Below are positions 11,640 through 27,305 of a DNA stretch of 64,000 bases, in pieces. Position numbers and translations under genes: made by a program. Below the pieces are notes generated by a model. That model was not told the DNA's origin and did no database searches. It was given only the letters and a program-made list of their open reading frames with translations. The first letter of the stretch is position 1; each line of letters begins with the position of its first letter. Origin of the DNA: Trema orientale (lineage: Eukaryota; Streptophyta; Magnoliopsida; Rosales; Cannabaceae); assembly GCA_002914845.1 (NCBI GenBank), contig JXTC01000512.1, positions 150,176 to 214,175 on the forward strand. Direction: 5' to 3'.

Positions 11640-12440
11640 GATTAATTTCCTCTAATGAATATTGGGCCTCATAGAAATATGACTAAATTTTATGCCCAAT
11701 TTTAATAAATATCTCTTTGTCAAATATTATAGCAAAAGATCCGGTATATATGTTTATATACTAAGTGTAAAATTTTATATACCAAGTATAAAAAATTAGG
11801 GGATGGCTACGGTAGGGGCGTCCCTACGTAGGGTCATGCCTTAATTATCGTTGGATGGAAATCTGTGGGGAATAACGGAAATCTGTGGAGAATCTATTTA
11901 TATATAGATTCCCATCCAACGGTGAATAGACATGGCCCTACGTAGGGGCGCCCCTACTGTAGACGCGCCCAAAAAATTATATACTCAGTACATTTTTAGT
12001 CCAGTGAAATTGGTGTATAAACAAATCTACCAAGTGTAAAAATATATATATATTTAGATATTTATTTATAAAATTTTAAAAATGGAAATCTACTTAATCA
12101 AATTTAAAATATTGGTTATCCACTTAAATTTCTCATGAATTTTTTTATTGGGGGTAATACCAACTGCTCAGTCTAATTGGGGCTTATAGAAATATGACCA
12201 AATTTTAGGCCAAATTTCAGTAAATGTTATAGCAAAATATCTGGTATATATGCTTATATACCAAGTATAAAAAATTATATACCTGGTGCATTTCAGTACA
12301 GTAACTAAAATTAGTAGATACACATATCTACCAAGTGTAAAAATATATATACCTGGACATTTAGCTATAAACTTTTAAAAGTGGACATCTACTTAATCAA
12401 ATTTAAAATTTTGGTCATCCACCTAAATTTCTCAGTCTAA
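11640..12440. repeat. Tandem segmental duplication with one interrupted copy
   Basis: The first copy (about 11640-12140) and the second (about 12160-12440) align along their length. Both carry ATAGAAATATGAC, CTGGTATATATG-like, ACCAAGTATAAAAAATTATA, CTACCAAGTGTAAAAATATA and CTACTTAATCAAATTTAAAAT in order. The first copy is interrupted at its AAAAAATTA by the MITE at 11799-11970; the second is not. Confidence 0.8.
11799..11970. mobile_element. GC-rich MULE-type MITE, copy 1
   Basis: A 172-bp element with an exact 9-bp target duplication AAAAAATTA (11790-11798 and 11971-11979), typical of Mutator-like elements. Terminal repeats: left GGGGATGGCTACGGTAGGGG, right (reverse complement) GGGCGCGTCTACAGTAGGGG. 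Internal inverted segments around GATTCCCATCCAACGGTG fold back. The unoccupied site survives in the neighbouring duplicate at 12269-12277. Confidence 0.9.
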
Positions 12441-12452
12441 TCCTTTAAAATA

Positions 12453-15155
12453 GGGGAATTTACAAAAATACGTTAAAAACTGTGTGGTATTTAAAAAATA
12501 CGGTTGGGCGGAAAAAAGTATGAAAATACGTACTTTATATGTTAAAAGTTATAAAAATACGACCTTAAACATGCTTCTTTTTAAAGACCAATTTTTTGAT
12601 GGTGCACACGCGCCTCAGCGCTTGTCAGCACCACAAGCACTTTATTTTTTTTTAAAAAAATAAAATTCTTTGACATATTTCTAAGCTTCTTGCTGACTTT
12701 TTTCCCCTAATTTAACCTTTTTCTTTAATTATGTTATTATTTTAGATTTTACCATTTAAAAAATTTTAATCACATTATTAGTTTGACTTTGAAGTCAAGT
12801 ATTTTCTAATTTTTTAATAAAGCTTAATTTCTTAGTTTTTTCTTTTTTCAATAATGAACCCACAATACCACACATTCTTTAAAAATTATTAGTTTAAGTT
12901 ACATATTTCAATTTTTTAAATAAAAAATTAAATCATAAGCTTTTTTCTTTTTTTTTTTCTTTAAATAATAATGAACATATAAATTCTCCTTATCAGTTCT
13001 TGGATACTATAGATAACATAGTGAGATACCTATGGTAATCTTTAAAAAAAAAAAGAAGTTATCTCCCTTTTAATTTCCTAGAACTATTCGTTACCTAATA
13101 GGATACTTATGATAAATTTTTTTTAAAAGTCTTTTCATGCCTTTTTGCCATCTTTTATGATACTATAGGTAATTTAGTATGATACTTATGGTATTTAGTT
13201 TTTTTTTTAATATTTTTATTTTCGCCAAAAGAAACACCCAATTTTCCTTCTAAATCTACTCAGAGACCATAGATAACGTTTTAGGATACTTGCAGTAATC
13301 TCGTTCCCCTAATTTACTTGGATACCATAAGTAACGTGGTAAGATACCTATAGTAAACTTTTTTCTTTTATTTTTCCAAATTTATCATGTCATAGGTAAC
13401 CTCCCATATACCATAAGCAACAATGTAGGATACCTATGGTAACATCTTAATTTCTCTTTTCTGGAAAATAAAGGACACATGCCTACCATTTCAATATCTT
13501 AGATACTATAGGTAACCTAGCAAGATACTATAAGTAAACTATTAAGATAATTATAAATTTATAATAACCTTAATTTTTTTCCCAATTTACCTGCATAACC
13601 AAGTAACCTATTGAGATACCTATGGTAATTTTTTTTTTTTTAAAAAAAAAAGAAGTTATCTCCCCTTTAATTTCCTAGATACCATTTATCACCTAATAGG
13701 ATACTTATGATGAATTATTTTTTAAAGTCTTTTCAAGCCTTTTTGCTATATTTTTATGATACTATAGAAAATTTAGTATGATACTTATAGTATTTAGTTT
13801 TTTTTTTTAAATTTATTTTTGTTTTTGTCATAAGAAACACCTAATATTCCTTCTAAATCTACTCGGAGACCATATGTAACTTTTTAGGATACCTGCGGTA
13901 ACCTCGTTCCCCCTAATTTACTTGGATACCATAAGTAACGTGGTAAGATACCTATAGTAAACTTTTTTTTTTTTTTTTTCAAATTTACAATGTCATAGGT
14001 AACCTCCCATATACCATAAGCAACAGTGTAGGATACCTACGGCGATATCTTAATTTTCTCTTTTTTTTGGAAAATAAAGGACACATGCCTATCATTTTGA
14101 TATCTTGGATACTATAAGTAACCTAGCGAGATACCATAAGTAACCTATTGAGATAATTATAAATTTATAATAACCTTATTTTTTTTCCAATTTACCTACA
14201 TACCCAAGTAACATGGCATGATACTTATCTAACTTCTCTCTCTCTTTTTTTTTTTTCCAATTTACTAGGATATCATAGGCAACATCTTCTTCTTTTTTTT
14301 ATTTTTATTTTTTTTTTCTTTTTAGAAATGAAGAATACCTGATAACCATTTTGATATACTGGATACCATAAGTAACCTAGTAAGATACCTATGATAATTT
14401 TTTTTTCTTTTTATAAAAAATCAATGACACACTTAATTATACCTATTGTACCTATCATTGTACGATACTTGTGGTACATAACTACAAGAATACTTATAGT
14501 ATCTACAGTAAATTTTGCAAGAAGAAAAAACAAACACACTTTCAAAATCATGTGATGCTATAGGTATCAACAAGATTTTTCTACAAGAAAAAAAGAATTT
14601 TACTTTTGTTGCTGCATATTTATTTTTTAAATTTTGGCTAAGTTTTTTTTTTTTAAATTTTTGGTAATATTTAAGTGTTAAAAAATTTACAAAACAATAA
14701 GTTAATGAAAAGAAAAAAAAAAATTAAAAAGACTAATGAAAAAAAAATCAACATTAGAAAAAGATAAACAAATTAAAATAAAATTTCTATCCTATAAAAT
14801 TTAAATGAAAGCAAAATAAAAGGAAAAAGAAAAAAAATAAAAGTAACAAATTGCATAGGAAAACGAAAATCTAAAAGAAATTAAAATAAAATAAATTAAA
14901 GCACATTTTAAGATTGACTATTTGGATAACAACCAAATTTTAAAAAAAAAAAACAATTAAAAGATGCTTCAGGCCTAACGCAGATGCGTCAGACAACTGA
15001 CGCGCGTTGTATATATTCAGAATATATTTTTTCTTTTTTTTTTTCAAAGAACCGTAGTCTAACTATTTTAAAACCGTATTTTTCAAATAAAAAACCACCG
15101 TACACCGTATTTAAATAAAACTTGAACGAAAAATCGTACCATGTCTAATTTCCTC
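12453..15155. mobile_element. Non-autonomous MULE with 9-bp target duplication
   Basis: A 2703-bp element flanked by exact TTTAAAATA (12444-12452 and 15156-15164). The left end is GGGGAATTTACAAAAATACG; the right end, reverse-complemented, is GAGGAAATTAGACATGGTAC. The subterminal regions contain further inverted pieces (AAAAATACGG and its complement; acgcgcctcagcgc on the left, ctgacgcgcg on the right). The interior has no coding capacity and is filled with GATACC/GGTAAC word repeats. The 9-bp duplication and the ends fit the Mutator superfamily. Confidence 0.85.
13021..14215. repeat. Direct duplication of about 595 bp inside the MULE
   Basis: Two successive units, about 13021-13610 and 13611-14215, share sequence from GAGATACCTATGGTAA through GAAGTTATCTCCC, CCTTCTAAATCTACTC, CCATAAGTAACGTGGTAAG and CAATTTACCTRCATA. 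The landmark GAAGTTATC recurs at 13055 and 13652. Within each unit, words such as GATACCTATGGTAA, ATACCATAAGTAAC and TCATAGGTAACCT recur at short intervals. They continue to about 14560. Confidence 0.85.
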
Positions 15156-15207
15156 TTTAAAATATTGTCCTAAAGGAGTGGACCTATGAGGCATGAACAG
15201 CTGTAGC

Positions 15208-15304
15208 GGCCCAGAAAACTCTCCAGAACCAATGTATGGATCCGTTGAAAAAGAAAAAAAATGTTGGGCTGACTAGTTGGGCCATTAGAATATCTGGTTG
15301 GGCC
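15208..15304. promoter_or_regulatory. Cluster of site II (TGGGCY) motifs upstream of DENR
   Basis: GGCCCA at 15208-15213, TGGGCT at 15265-15270, and TGGGCC at 15278-15283 and 15299-15304, about 270 to 370 bp before the start codon. Site II elements, bound by TCP factors, are frequent in promoters of plant ribosomal and translation genes. No TATA box is evident. Function here is inferred. Confidence 0.5.
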
Positions 15305-15573
15305 ACATGGTCCTCCCATCTCCACCCGAAAGGGATTCTGCGTTTGGAACGAAACGACGTCGCTTGAGCTCGACTCTTCCTCAGGTAGAACCTGCACTAT
15401 CAAAACCAAGTATCACCGTCCGTCTTGCCCAACTGAATCTGAGCCCCACCAAAAGAGGAAAATAAAAAAAAAAAAAAAAATCAAAATCTGCGTTCCCAAA
15501 ACGCAGCGTTTCGAGTATCGCTATCACTGCCGCGAGTGAGGGGAGACACAGAGTTGAAGGTGTTTGAGTGGCG

Positions 15574-18500
15574 ATGGCGGAGAAACCCCAGCCGGTTCGA
15601 GTGCTCTACTGTGGGGTCTGTAGCTTACCCGCCGAGTACTGCGAATTCGGGCCCGATTTCGAAAAGTGCAAGCCATGGTTGATCCAGAACGCCCCGGACC
15701 TTTACCCGGATATTCTTAAAGGTATCGCTCAAGAACCCTAATTTAATTTTGCTTTTCTTTCGATTTCGATCTCGATGTTTGATTTAAATTTCTTTATTGC
15801 GTAGAATCAAATGCGAAGGAAGCTGATAAAGTGACCGAGCAGTTACAATCTACCGCTATTTCTACGGGAGGCGGTGATGGAGCCGCTTCTTCAGGTTAAT
15901 TTATACATTGTCTTTATTGTTTTTATGTTTTGGTTTTGGTATTATGTATTGTGTCTATGTGTTCATATGGTTTTATCACTGGTTTTGGTTGTAATATGGT
16001 CAGTGAAAGAATAGGAAGCACTTTTTGCCAAATCATTGTAAGACGAGCAACCATTTCCATTTTTAACTGGTTTGCCTAAATTTTATGGAACAAGTTACAA
16101 GAGATATTAGAGGTAGGTATGGTTTGCAATCGAGCTAAGCCTGCGATAACTTCGTATTCATGTAGTTGAATACTGATACTGTATGTTCTTAATGCTAACG
16201 AAATATAGAGGTAGATGTGATGCTGGGTGCCTATTTGATCGTGGTTTTTTTTTTTGGTCATTTGTGGTAAAATGGCAACCCATAATTGGAAATGGGTCCC
16301 TCTATCCATGCCTTTATTGAAAATAATGATGATAGCAATAGTAACAATATTGCAAGGTAGAAATTTTTCTTGCCTTTATAACTTTTAATGTGCTAAGCCG
16401 CTAACTCTTTGTGAGTTTCATTCTTTCATTTGAACGTATCCCTGATGCTACTCTGAATCAAGAGTCCGTGGTTTTGGCGTTCAGATTTCACTCTGTATGA
16501 TTATAATCCTGTATCTGAATATCCGACTTCTGAATGCCATCTAATGTTGAGCTTGGATTAAAGAAGCCTAGCTAATTTAGCCGCTGGAAAAGGATATACT
16601 ATGTTTATGTGTATGTAAATTCCCGTTCTAGTAACTCTTGAATTTTATCACATAGGCCTGTGCATGACATATTAGAAATCTTACCCTACCTTTTCTTATA
16701 TTTGAAAGTATTTTTGTTTGGTGGGTAGTGACATAAAATTTGAAATCTGTGCGTTCAGTATGTGTTAATAGATTCCATATCTTTCAAAAGGTTTTCTTAT
16801 GTTCTTATGGCTAATTCAAACAAAAATAAAATTCTTTTACTTTCTTTCACTCTGGGTTTCCGTGATATTCTTCAGCATCAAAGCCAGAGGAAGTCAAACG
16901 TCTTCCTGGAGGGAAGATAAAGAAAAAGGTAAGTGAAGGAAAGTCATATTCAATCAAGAATAGACTACCTCTTTGTCATTGGTGCAAAACCAATGCCATG
17001 ATGTACTTGTTTTTGATGTCTTGAAAATGGCTATTATGGTTGAATTTGGTTTTGGATTTTCGGCAGGAGAAGCCGGAAGTTGTTATCGAAAAGGTTACGC
17101 GTAACAAGCGAAAGTGTATCACCACTGTTAAAGGGCTGGAGCTTTTTGGTGAGCGAAATTCCTGATTCCACTTTGAATTCATTTTCTTTGTTTTCCATTC
17201 TAAAGTTGTAATGTCATTGTCATATTTAAGTAAGTTTTTTTGTTTATGTTTCAGGTGTCAAACTTAGTGATGCCTCAAAGAAACTTGGGAAAAAGTTTGC
17301 TACAGGAGCCTCAGTTGTCAAGGTTTTAATAGCTTTTGGTGTTGTGCATAAACTTTTCTGTTTTTGTCCTGACATGTTCTTACAATGTTATTCTTTGATA
17401 ATTTGTTCAGGGGCCAACTGAGAAGGAACAGATTGATGTTCAAGGGGACATAGCCTACGATATTGTGGAGTTCATTACAGATACCTGGCCAGATGTAAGT
17501 TACTTAATACCTTTTAATTGCTGTTCTCCGATTGTTAAATTGGTTATACTTGCTTTGATATTTTTCCCACCTCTTTCTTAGGCAGTAAAAGTTATTTCAT
17601 TTATCTCCGATGCTATTAGGACCTTTATGGTTATGTACAAAAGCTTGAGTCTAAAAACTTATATTTAACCTTTTTCCTAAGTAAGTGGGGCAGCCAGTGA
17701 TTTCACTGCTTACGACATCTTTATCCTTCACATGTCTCATCAACATACATTCCTTAATCTACCCGCATCCTTTATAAATCTACTAAACTCTTAACTCCAA
17801 GTATGAAAACATGAAACTGCTTGAATTCTGCTATTGAGGAAAATTTTGCATTTTGGCTACTGTGCTGGTACCTTTACATAGGTTTAATAGTAAAATCACA
17901 ATCCAAACCAAGCCATGGGTTTAGTTTGGTTTCATCGGTTTCAAATTCTAAGGTGAAACCATAACCAAACCACACCAAATGGTTTTGTTTGGTTGATTTG
18001 GTTTCTTTGGTTTGTACTTTTTTTATTTTTTTGGGTTTCGAATGTTTCAAATAAAATTTATCCCACAAATGTTAAAACGATACTTGTAATATTATTACAA
18101 AGTAAATGTTTCTGATCTCAATTTCGAAGCAAAATACAATAAAAAGAAATCTAAGTTGGAAAAAATTTACGTAAAACTAGACACTCAGTAAATTGTTGAT
18201 TCAAAAGTGTAGAATAATTTTATAAACACCCAAAAAATATCACGTGTTTGATTACTTAAATATATTCATACATATACATAAAATCCTACTTAAAAAAAAG
18301 GGTGTTGTTGTTTGTTTTAAACGGTTTGACATACTGATATTCTGAAAACCACAAACCAAAATAAACCAATGGTTTGGCGGTTTCAAGGAACACCCCTACC
18401 TTTACATCATTATTTGGGGACTTAAAAGTCCAAATTATCAGAAGGTTTTGCCCGTTTGTCTGTCGAAATCAAGACAGTTTTGGTAGAGGAGTTACCCAAT

Positions 18501-18705
18501 TAACTATTGTGCTGTAAATCTTGCATCATTTATATTTTTGCTAGTGCATTTTGCTTGTACAACAGCACTTCTAGTTTTCCCCATGTAAGCTGAAGATAAA
18601 TTTGGGTTGCATTAGCCTAATATTTCTCCTGGTCTCGGTTTTAAACAGGTCCCAGAAACTGCAATTTTCTTTATGGAGGACGGGAGAAAAGTCGCAGCTG
18701 CTTAA
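15574..18705 (+). CDS. DENR: Density-regulated protein homologue (DENR / TMA22)
   Basis: Seven exons can be read with consensus GT..AG sites: 15574-15721, 15805-15894, 16876-16928, 17067-17148, 17255-17322, 17411-17494 and 18649-18705. The joined frame is 582 nt and gives 193 residues, matching the usual length of plant DENR. The N-terminal part has four cysteines (13, 16, 23, 32), the likely zinc-binding cluster. A low-complexity linker and a basic LPGGKIKKK stretch follow. From about residue 98 comes an SUI1/eIF1-like domain (KRKCITTVKGLELFG, then DASKKLGKKFATGASV, then DIVEFI), ending in FFMEDGRKVAAA. In other eukaryotes DENR pairs with MCT-1 to recycle post-termination 40S subunits and support re-initiation after upstream reading frames; that role is inferred here. 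The start codon is the first ATG, in context GCGATGGCG. The last intron (1154 bp) holds a hAT element. Confidence 0.95.
17879..18398. mobile_element. hAT-type non-autonomous element in DENR intron 6
   Basis: A 520-bp insert flanked by the exact 8-bp duplication CCTTTACA (17871-17878 and 18399-18406), the hAT target-site length. The right end reads GAACACCCCTA, a common hAT-like terminus; the left end TAGGTTTAATAG has diverged. Both arms carry AACCAAACC/GGTTTGG words in inverted arrangement. It lies in the intron and does not touch splice sites. Confidence 0.75.
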
Positions 18706-21082
18706 CTTTGTATTCATGGCAGTTAAAAAAGAGTGAAATTTGGTTTATTTCCTCCTGCTGGCATTACCCTCGACCAGACTCACTGTACTCTCAAAGTATA
18801 GAGCCGGTGGTGTTGGTAAAAACTAAAGAGGCCAGGGGGACTTTTTGTTTCAATATAAAATATCTTGTCATCTTTGTTTGAAAGAATGGTACAATGTTTT
18901 ACCTTTTTTTTTTTTGGCAATTGAATGGTGTTTTAATATGGACCGTCCTGTTGTATAGGAGCGACCCTACTCTCTCTAGCCACCTCAGAATTTTCGCTGC
19001 TGATGCCTGGCCCCTGGAATATTCTCCTTGTTATGAGTTGACAATTAGAAAATTAGTTAAATATGCAATCTCTACCAAAATGGTGGTCATTTTTTGTTTC
19101 TTGCGTACCAAGGAATCTAACATAATACTTGAAGATTTATTGGCTCACGTGGGTTTGGTTGGGTAGCCATTTGGCACTAATGTTGGTAGATAAGAATGTA
19201 ATATTATAATAGAAGCACGCACATGATCAATTTGCAAGAAATGAACACACGTACCATAAGATTTTGTCGGCCATAAATGGATTTTGTTGGTATTATCCAA
19301 CTACAAGTTATTTATGAGTTCAGCTCGGACAACCCCGAAAATGCTTTCCTTTTCCTGAACTCATACCAATGGTGGAAGCAGACTCCGAATGTCTTGCCCT
19401 TCTTTTAAAACTCGATTATTAGTGCCCTTCTATCGAAGTTTTTATGGGTAAAGTAAGTAAAGGTACCAAGCATAATCTTAAATTTTGTGTTTAACCAAAT
19501 GATGAGATAATTAATTTGTTATACGAGCATATCTCATCAACTAACAAATCAGTTTAGTTAGGAAAAAAAAAAGGGATTAGACTTGGGATTATAGTACTAC
19601 TGCTAACAAATTATTACACATAGATACGGCATTCATATATTTCGTTTCAAGGACTGGTAAACTGGTGGTATTATTGAAGCAGGGTATAGTATAATTAGAC
19701 ATTCCTGTGGGCGTATATTGGTGGAGTGCTACTGGGTCGTACGTGTATATTGGCGGTGCCTTGTGGTGAAATGCATTGTATTTAATATGATTTGACTAAA
19801 TATAAGATTACATATTGCACAGAACCGAAAGTAATTGGGTAGTGTATGCATAAAGTTCTCTCCAATACTCTCTCCAATACTATTGGGCTAGCTCTCCTTG
19901 CACTGTTTTATTTTCTTTTGCTTATTTAGAGAAGTGAATTGTTCATGCATGTTAAAATAGGAACAATAAACAGGCTAACTAAATTACCCAAAGAAGATTA
20001 AGATCAAACTATAGAGTTGATTAATTAGGATCACGTATCAATATCAAAAGATTACGATCTTAAATGATGATATAAAGGATATTGAGTGACGAAAATGTTT
20101 GAGTGAGAACATTAATTACAATATTTGGCATAGAAATTTTTGGATATTGACTGCTACATTAAGCAGTAATCAGTTAATGGTCATTTTCCGCACTGATATG
20201 GGCGGCAGATATCGAGATCATATTTTGAACAAGGAATTAATTTCGCTATTGATCAACTGGAGAAGATCACAAAAAAATTAAGGAATGAAGAAAATTGATA
20301 TAAAGGAAAATTTAATGTGCAAAAGTCAACCAAAAAAACAAAGTTGACTAAACGAAATTCCACTTATATATTAAAGTTTTCAATATATAGCACTTGGCTA
20401 ACATATTGAGTCAGTTTCACTCATTGGGTGGCACCCTTGCGCGCGCACACACACACATATAAATATTTATATAAATATGTTTTGAATATCGGCAAATAGA
20501 ATCTATGCATGCATCATTAGACGGCATTAAAATACACGATATCTGATAATCAACACTAAATTTCAGAAAGAACCTTAAAAAATTTATTGGAAAAAATTAT
20601 TATTTTGGCTATTATAAGCAAAATGTTTCGTTTGTTCTATATCATTTGCTGATGCGTAGGGATGTGTATAATCCCATCACCCAATATATGTGATATCTAA
20701 TTCTAATGACTCAGCAAATTTCCATTTTTAACTTGAAAAGAATATATATGTTAATATTATATTAGTCAAACGTTTATTTTTTAAACTCTGGGTCGTTTTG
20801 GTCAAATTACATTTAACTCCCCCAAGGATTGCGTATCTGTGTAAAAGCATGCAAAATACAACATTTCCAAAAGTCTTTGTACTCTTGCTTACACATTGGG
20901 AAAAGCGTACACGTTTGAAGGTACATACATAGCTTCATATTTACTATATATCTTCCAAATTAGATTAAATGCCATATTAGTATTTAGCTCCTAAGGTATA
21001 ATTATATCTATATTATATATCAATATTTATATACACATAGGTTAAAAAAGAAACATCGATACCAAGAGTATCCTTCTCTATC
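18706..21082. other. DENR 3' flank and CKX upstream region
   Basis: This starts with the probable DENR 3' untranslated region (up to about 18900) and is then AT-rich intergenic DNA. Short CA repeats lie at about 20440-20456. The open frames at 18894 and 20099 show no domain or codon pattern and are not called. The last kilobase is the likely promoter of the first cytokinin dehydrogenase. Confidence 0.5.
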
Positions 21083-21090
21083 TATATATA
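21083..21090 (+). promoter_or_regulatory. Probable TATA box of the first CKX gene
   Basis: TATATATA lies 123 bp before the ATG, followed by a pyrimidine-rich CTTTCTCTCTTTCTCTTCTC leader, as in many plant genes. Other TA-rich tracts occur nearby, so the exact box is a best guess. Confidence 0.45.
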
Positions 21091-21212
21091 CCCTTAACTT
21101 CATAACCTTTCTGTATGCCAATCTCTACTTTCTCTCTTTCTCTTCTCCATTCAATCTAAATCTTCTTTTAAACTAATCTTTTTCTCTCCCAAAACAATAA
21201 AAATAAAAAAAA

Positions 21213-25767
<4,555 letters not shown>

Positions 25768-26956
25768 ATCTCTAATTAGCTTCAAATTATTAGAGTAATT
25801 AATAAAATAAGAACATAGAACATTATACTACTCGTTATATTTAGAGAGCTAACCTTTCCTTATTCTATGAAAGGAATGATCTGTAGTAATCTTTTTGGAA
25901 GGTTAAATTTTAGACGCTTTTCTATTATGATATATTGGATTTCTCTTTTGAGGTCTTTTCTGTACGTAATTATTTCATATACCTAGCTATAGTTAAGTAA
26001 GGCTATATATATGTATTAACTTCTTTTTGGCTAGCTATAGTACAAAAACTGTAATGTACGGCAAATATTAACTGCTATCAATAATATATATGGTAAATGA
26101 AGGATACATGTTATGCAAATTTAAATGGGACCCTTCGCGTGCAGACTATTAATAATGGTTTGGAAATTTCGCATTGACAGCTTTCCAGGATTTAACCTTT
26201 TCTTATGTACCGAGGAATTGATGTAATTGGAACCCTAACTTTTTGATATATATATTGCTAGCCCATGCACTTTAATGGACCACAGCTCTTATATTGATTG
26301 GTGAGCTGTATATTGATACTTTTATCACTTAATGAACTTCTAGTGCAGATGAACTGTATGATAAAATTTTCTCTCCATGACCATCTCTCATAACCAAATA
26401 CATGTCATTACTACTATTGGAGGAGTCGCGCCATGTTACAAAATATGAGTTTTCTGCTTGTTTGCTAGCCAGTTAATATTGTGCTACCAAAGTCATGTGC
26501 TACCAATCCCATCACTATGCCAAACCATGTTTCATGCACATGTTAATACATCCCTTTCAAGTTTCATCTATAATATATGTTTCACTATATTTTTCACTTT
26601 AATTACCTCTTTCTTCTCTTATTCGATATGCTCTAAAAGTTTTTTGGCTCTAAATTATTTTAATTCATTCTTTTCTTTTTTCTTTAATTTTTTTAAGTGA
26701 GTGGACTTTACTGTAATCCATTCCGGTAAGGCATGATGAATATCTTAATTATCGAAGTGTTAATTAACGTATACACGTTGTTTTTTTTTTTTCCTTTCAT
26801 AATTGGGTAGGTGCTAACAATGAGGTTTATTTTGATTGTTTTGGTTCATAAATTCCACTATATTTGTTACACTGATATTTATATTTTGTTTTTAAATCCA
26901 CTAAACTATACATTAATTTATTGGTTTATAAAGCAAAGAGTATAATATTCAAGAAT
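25768..26956. other. 3' flank of the first CKX and intergenic DNA
   Basis: AATAAA at 25801-25806 is a possible polyadenylation signal close to the stop. The rest is AT-rich with no coding signal; the open frame at 26458-26700 is low-complexity. Confidence 0.5.
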
Positions 26957-27305
26957 AATGCTATGGGCATTATAAGGTGCCAGTCACCTAGGTCAGTGGG
27001 TGGGGTGGAGTAGGGTGGAAATTAGGTATTAGGTCGGGAGTTTGACTCCCAGAGTGTATGAGTTATTTTCTTTTTCTTTATAATAAATAGAGGTCATAAT
27101 TAGTTAAGTCTCACTTTTTTCTTTCTTTCTTTTTTTTTTTAAAAAAAAAAGATGCCAAACACTACATGAGCTATCAGTTTTTCCATTAGAAGGTGAAATT
27201 AATATATTGGGTCTCATACTAGGTCCCATATGAAGTGTCATTACATCTTCTAATAAAAAACTGACACTTCCTATGATATTTGGCACCTTAAGGGCTCATA
27301 GTATT
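26957..27305. mobile_element. Fold-back MITE, split by a SINE
   Basis: Left terminus AATGCTATGGGCATTATAAG then GTGCCA. Right terminus TGGCACCTTAAGGGCTCATA then GTATT. These are inverted repeats with few mismatches. Inside, ATCAGTTTTTCCATTAGAAG and its partner CTTCTAATAAAAAACTGACA extend the fold-back, so the original element (about 180 bp without the SINE) was nearly a perfect hairpin. No clean target duplication was found. Confidence 0.75.
26983..27150 (+). mobile_element. tRNA-derived SINE nested in MITE
   Basis: A box-like CTAGGTCAGTGGG and B box-like GGGAGTTTGACTCCC are followed by a 3' region (TTTATAATAAATAGAGGTCA, then TAGTTAAGTCTCACTTTTTT) shared with the SINEs at 33712 and 34309, then an A-rich end. 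It inserted just inside the left MITE terminus: GGTGCCA precedes it and GATGCCA follows, a probable imperfect target duplication. Confidence 0.7.

Noticed and set aside
10520-15000. CRISPR-like array
   Set aside because: The repeated words are irregularly spaced, degenerate and in both orientations within plant transposons. This is nuclear plant DNA, where CRISPR arrays are not expected.
15170-15409. Minus-strand 79-codon frame upstream of DENR
   Set aside because: It overlaps the DENR promoter with its site II motifs and has no recognisable domain or partner exon.
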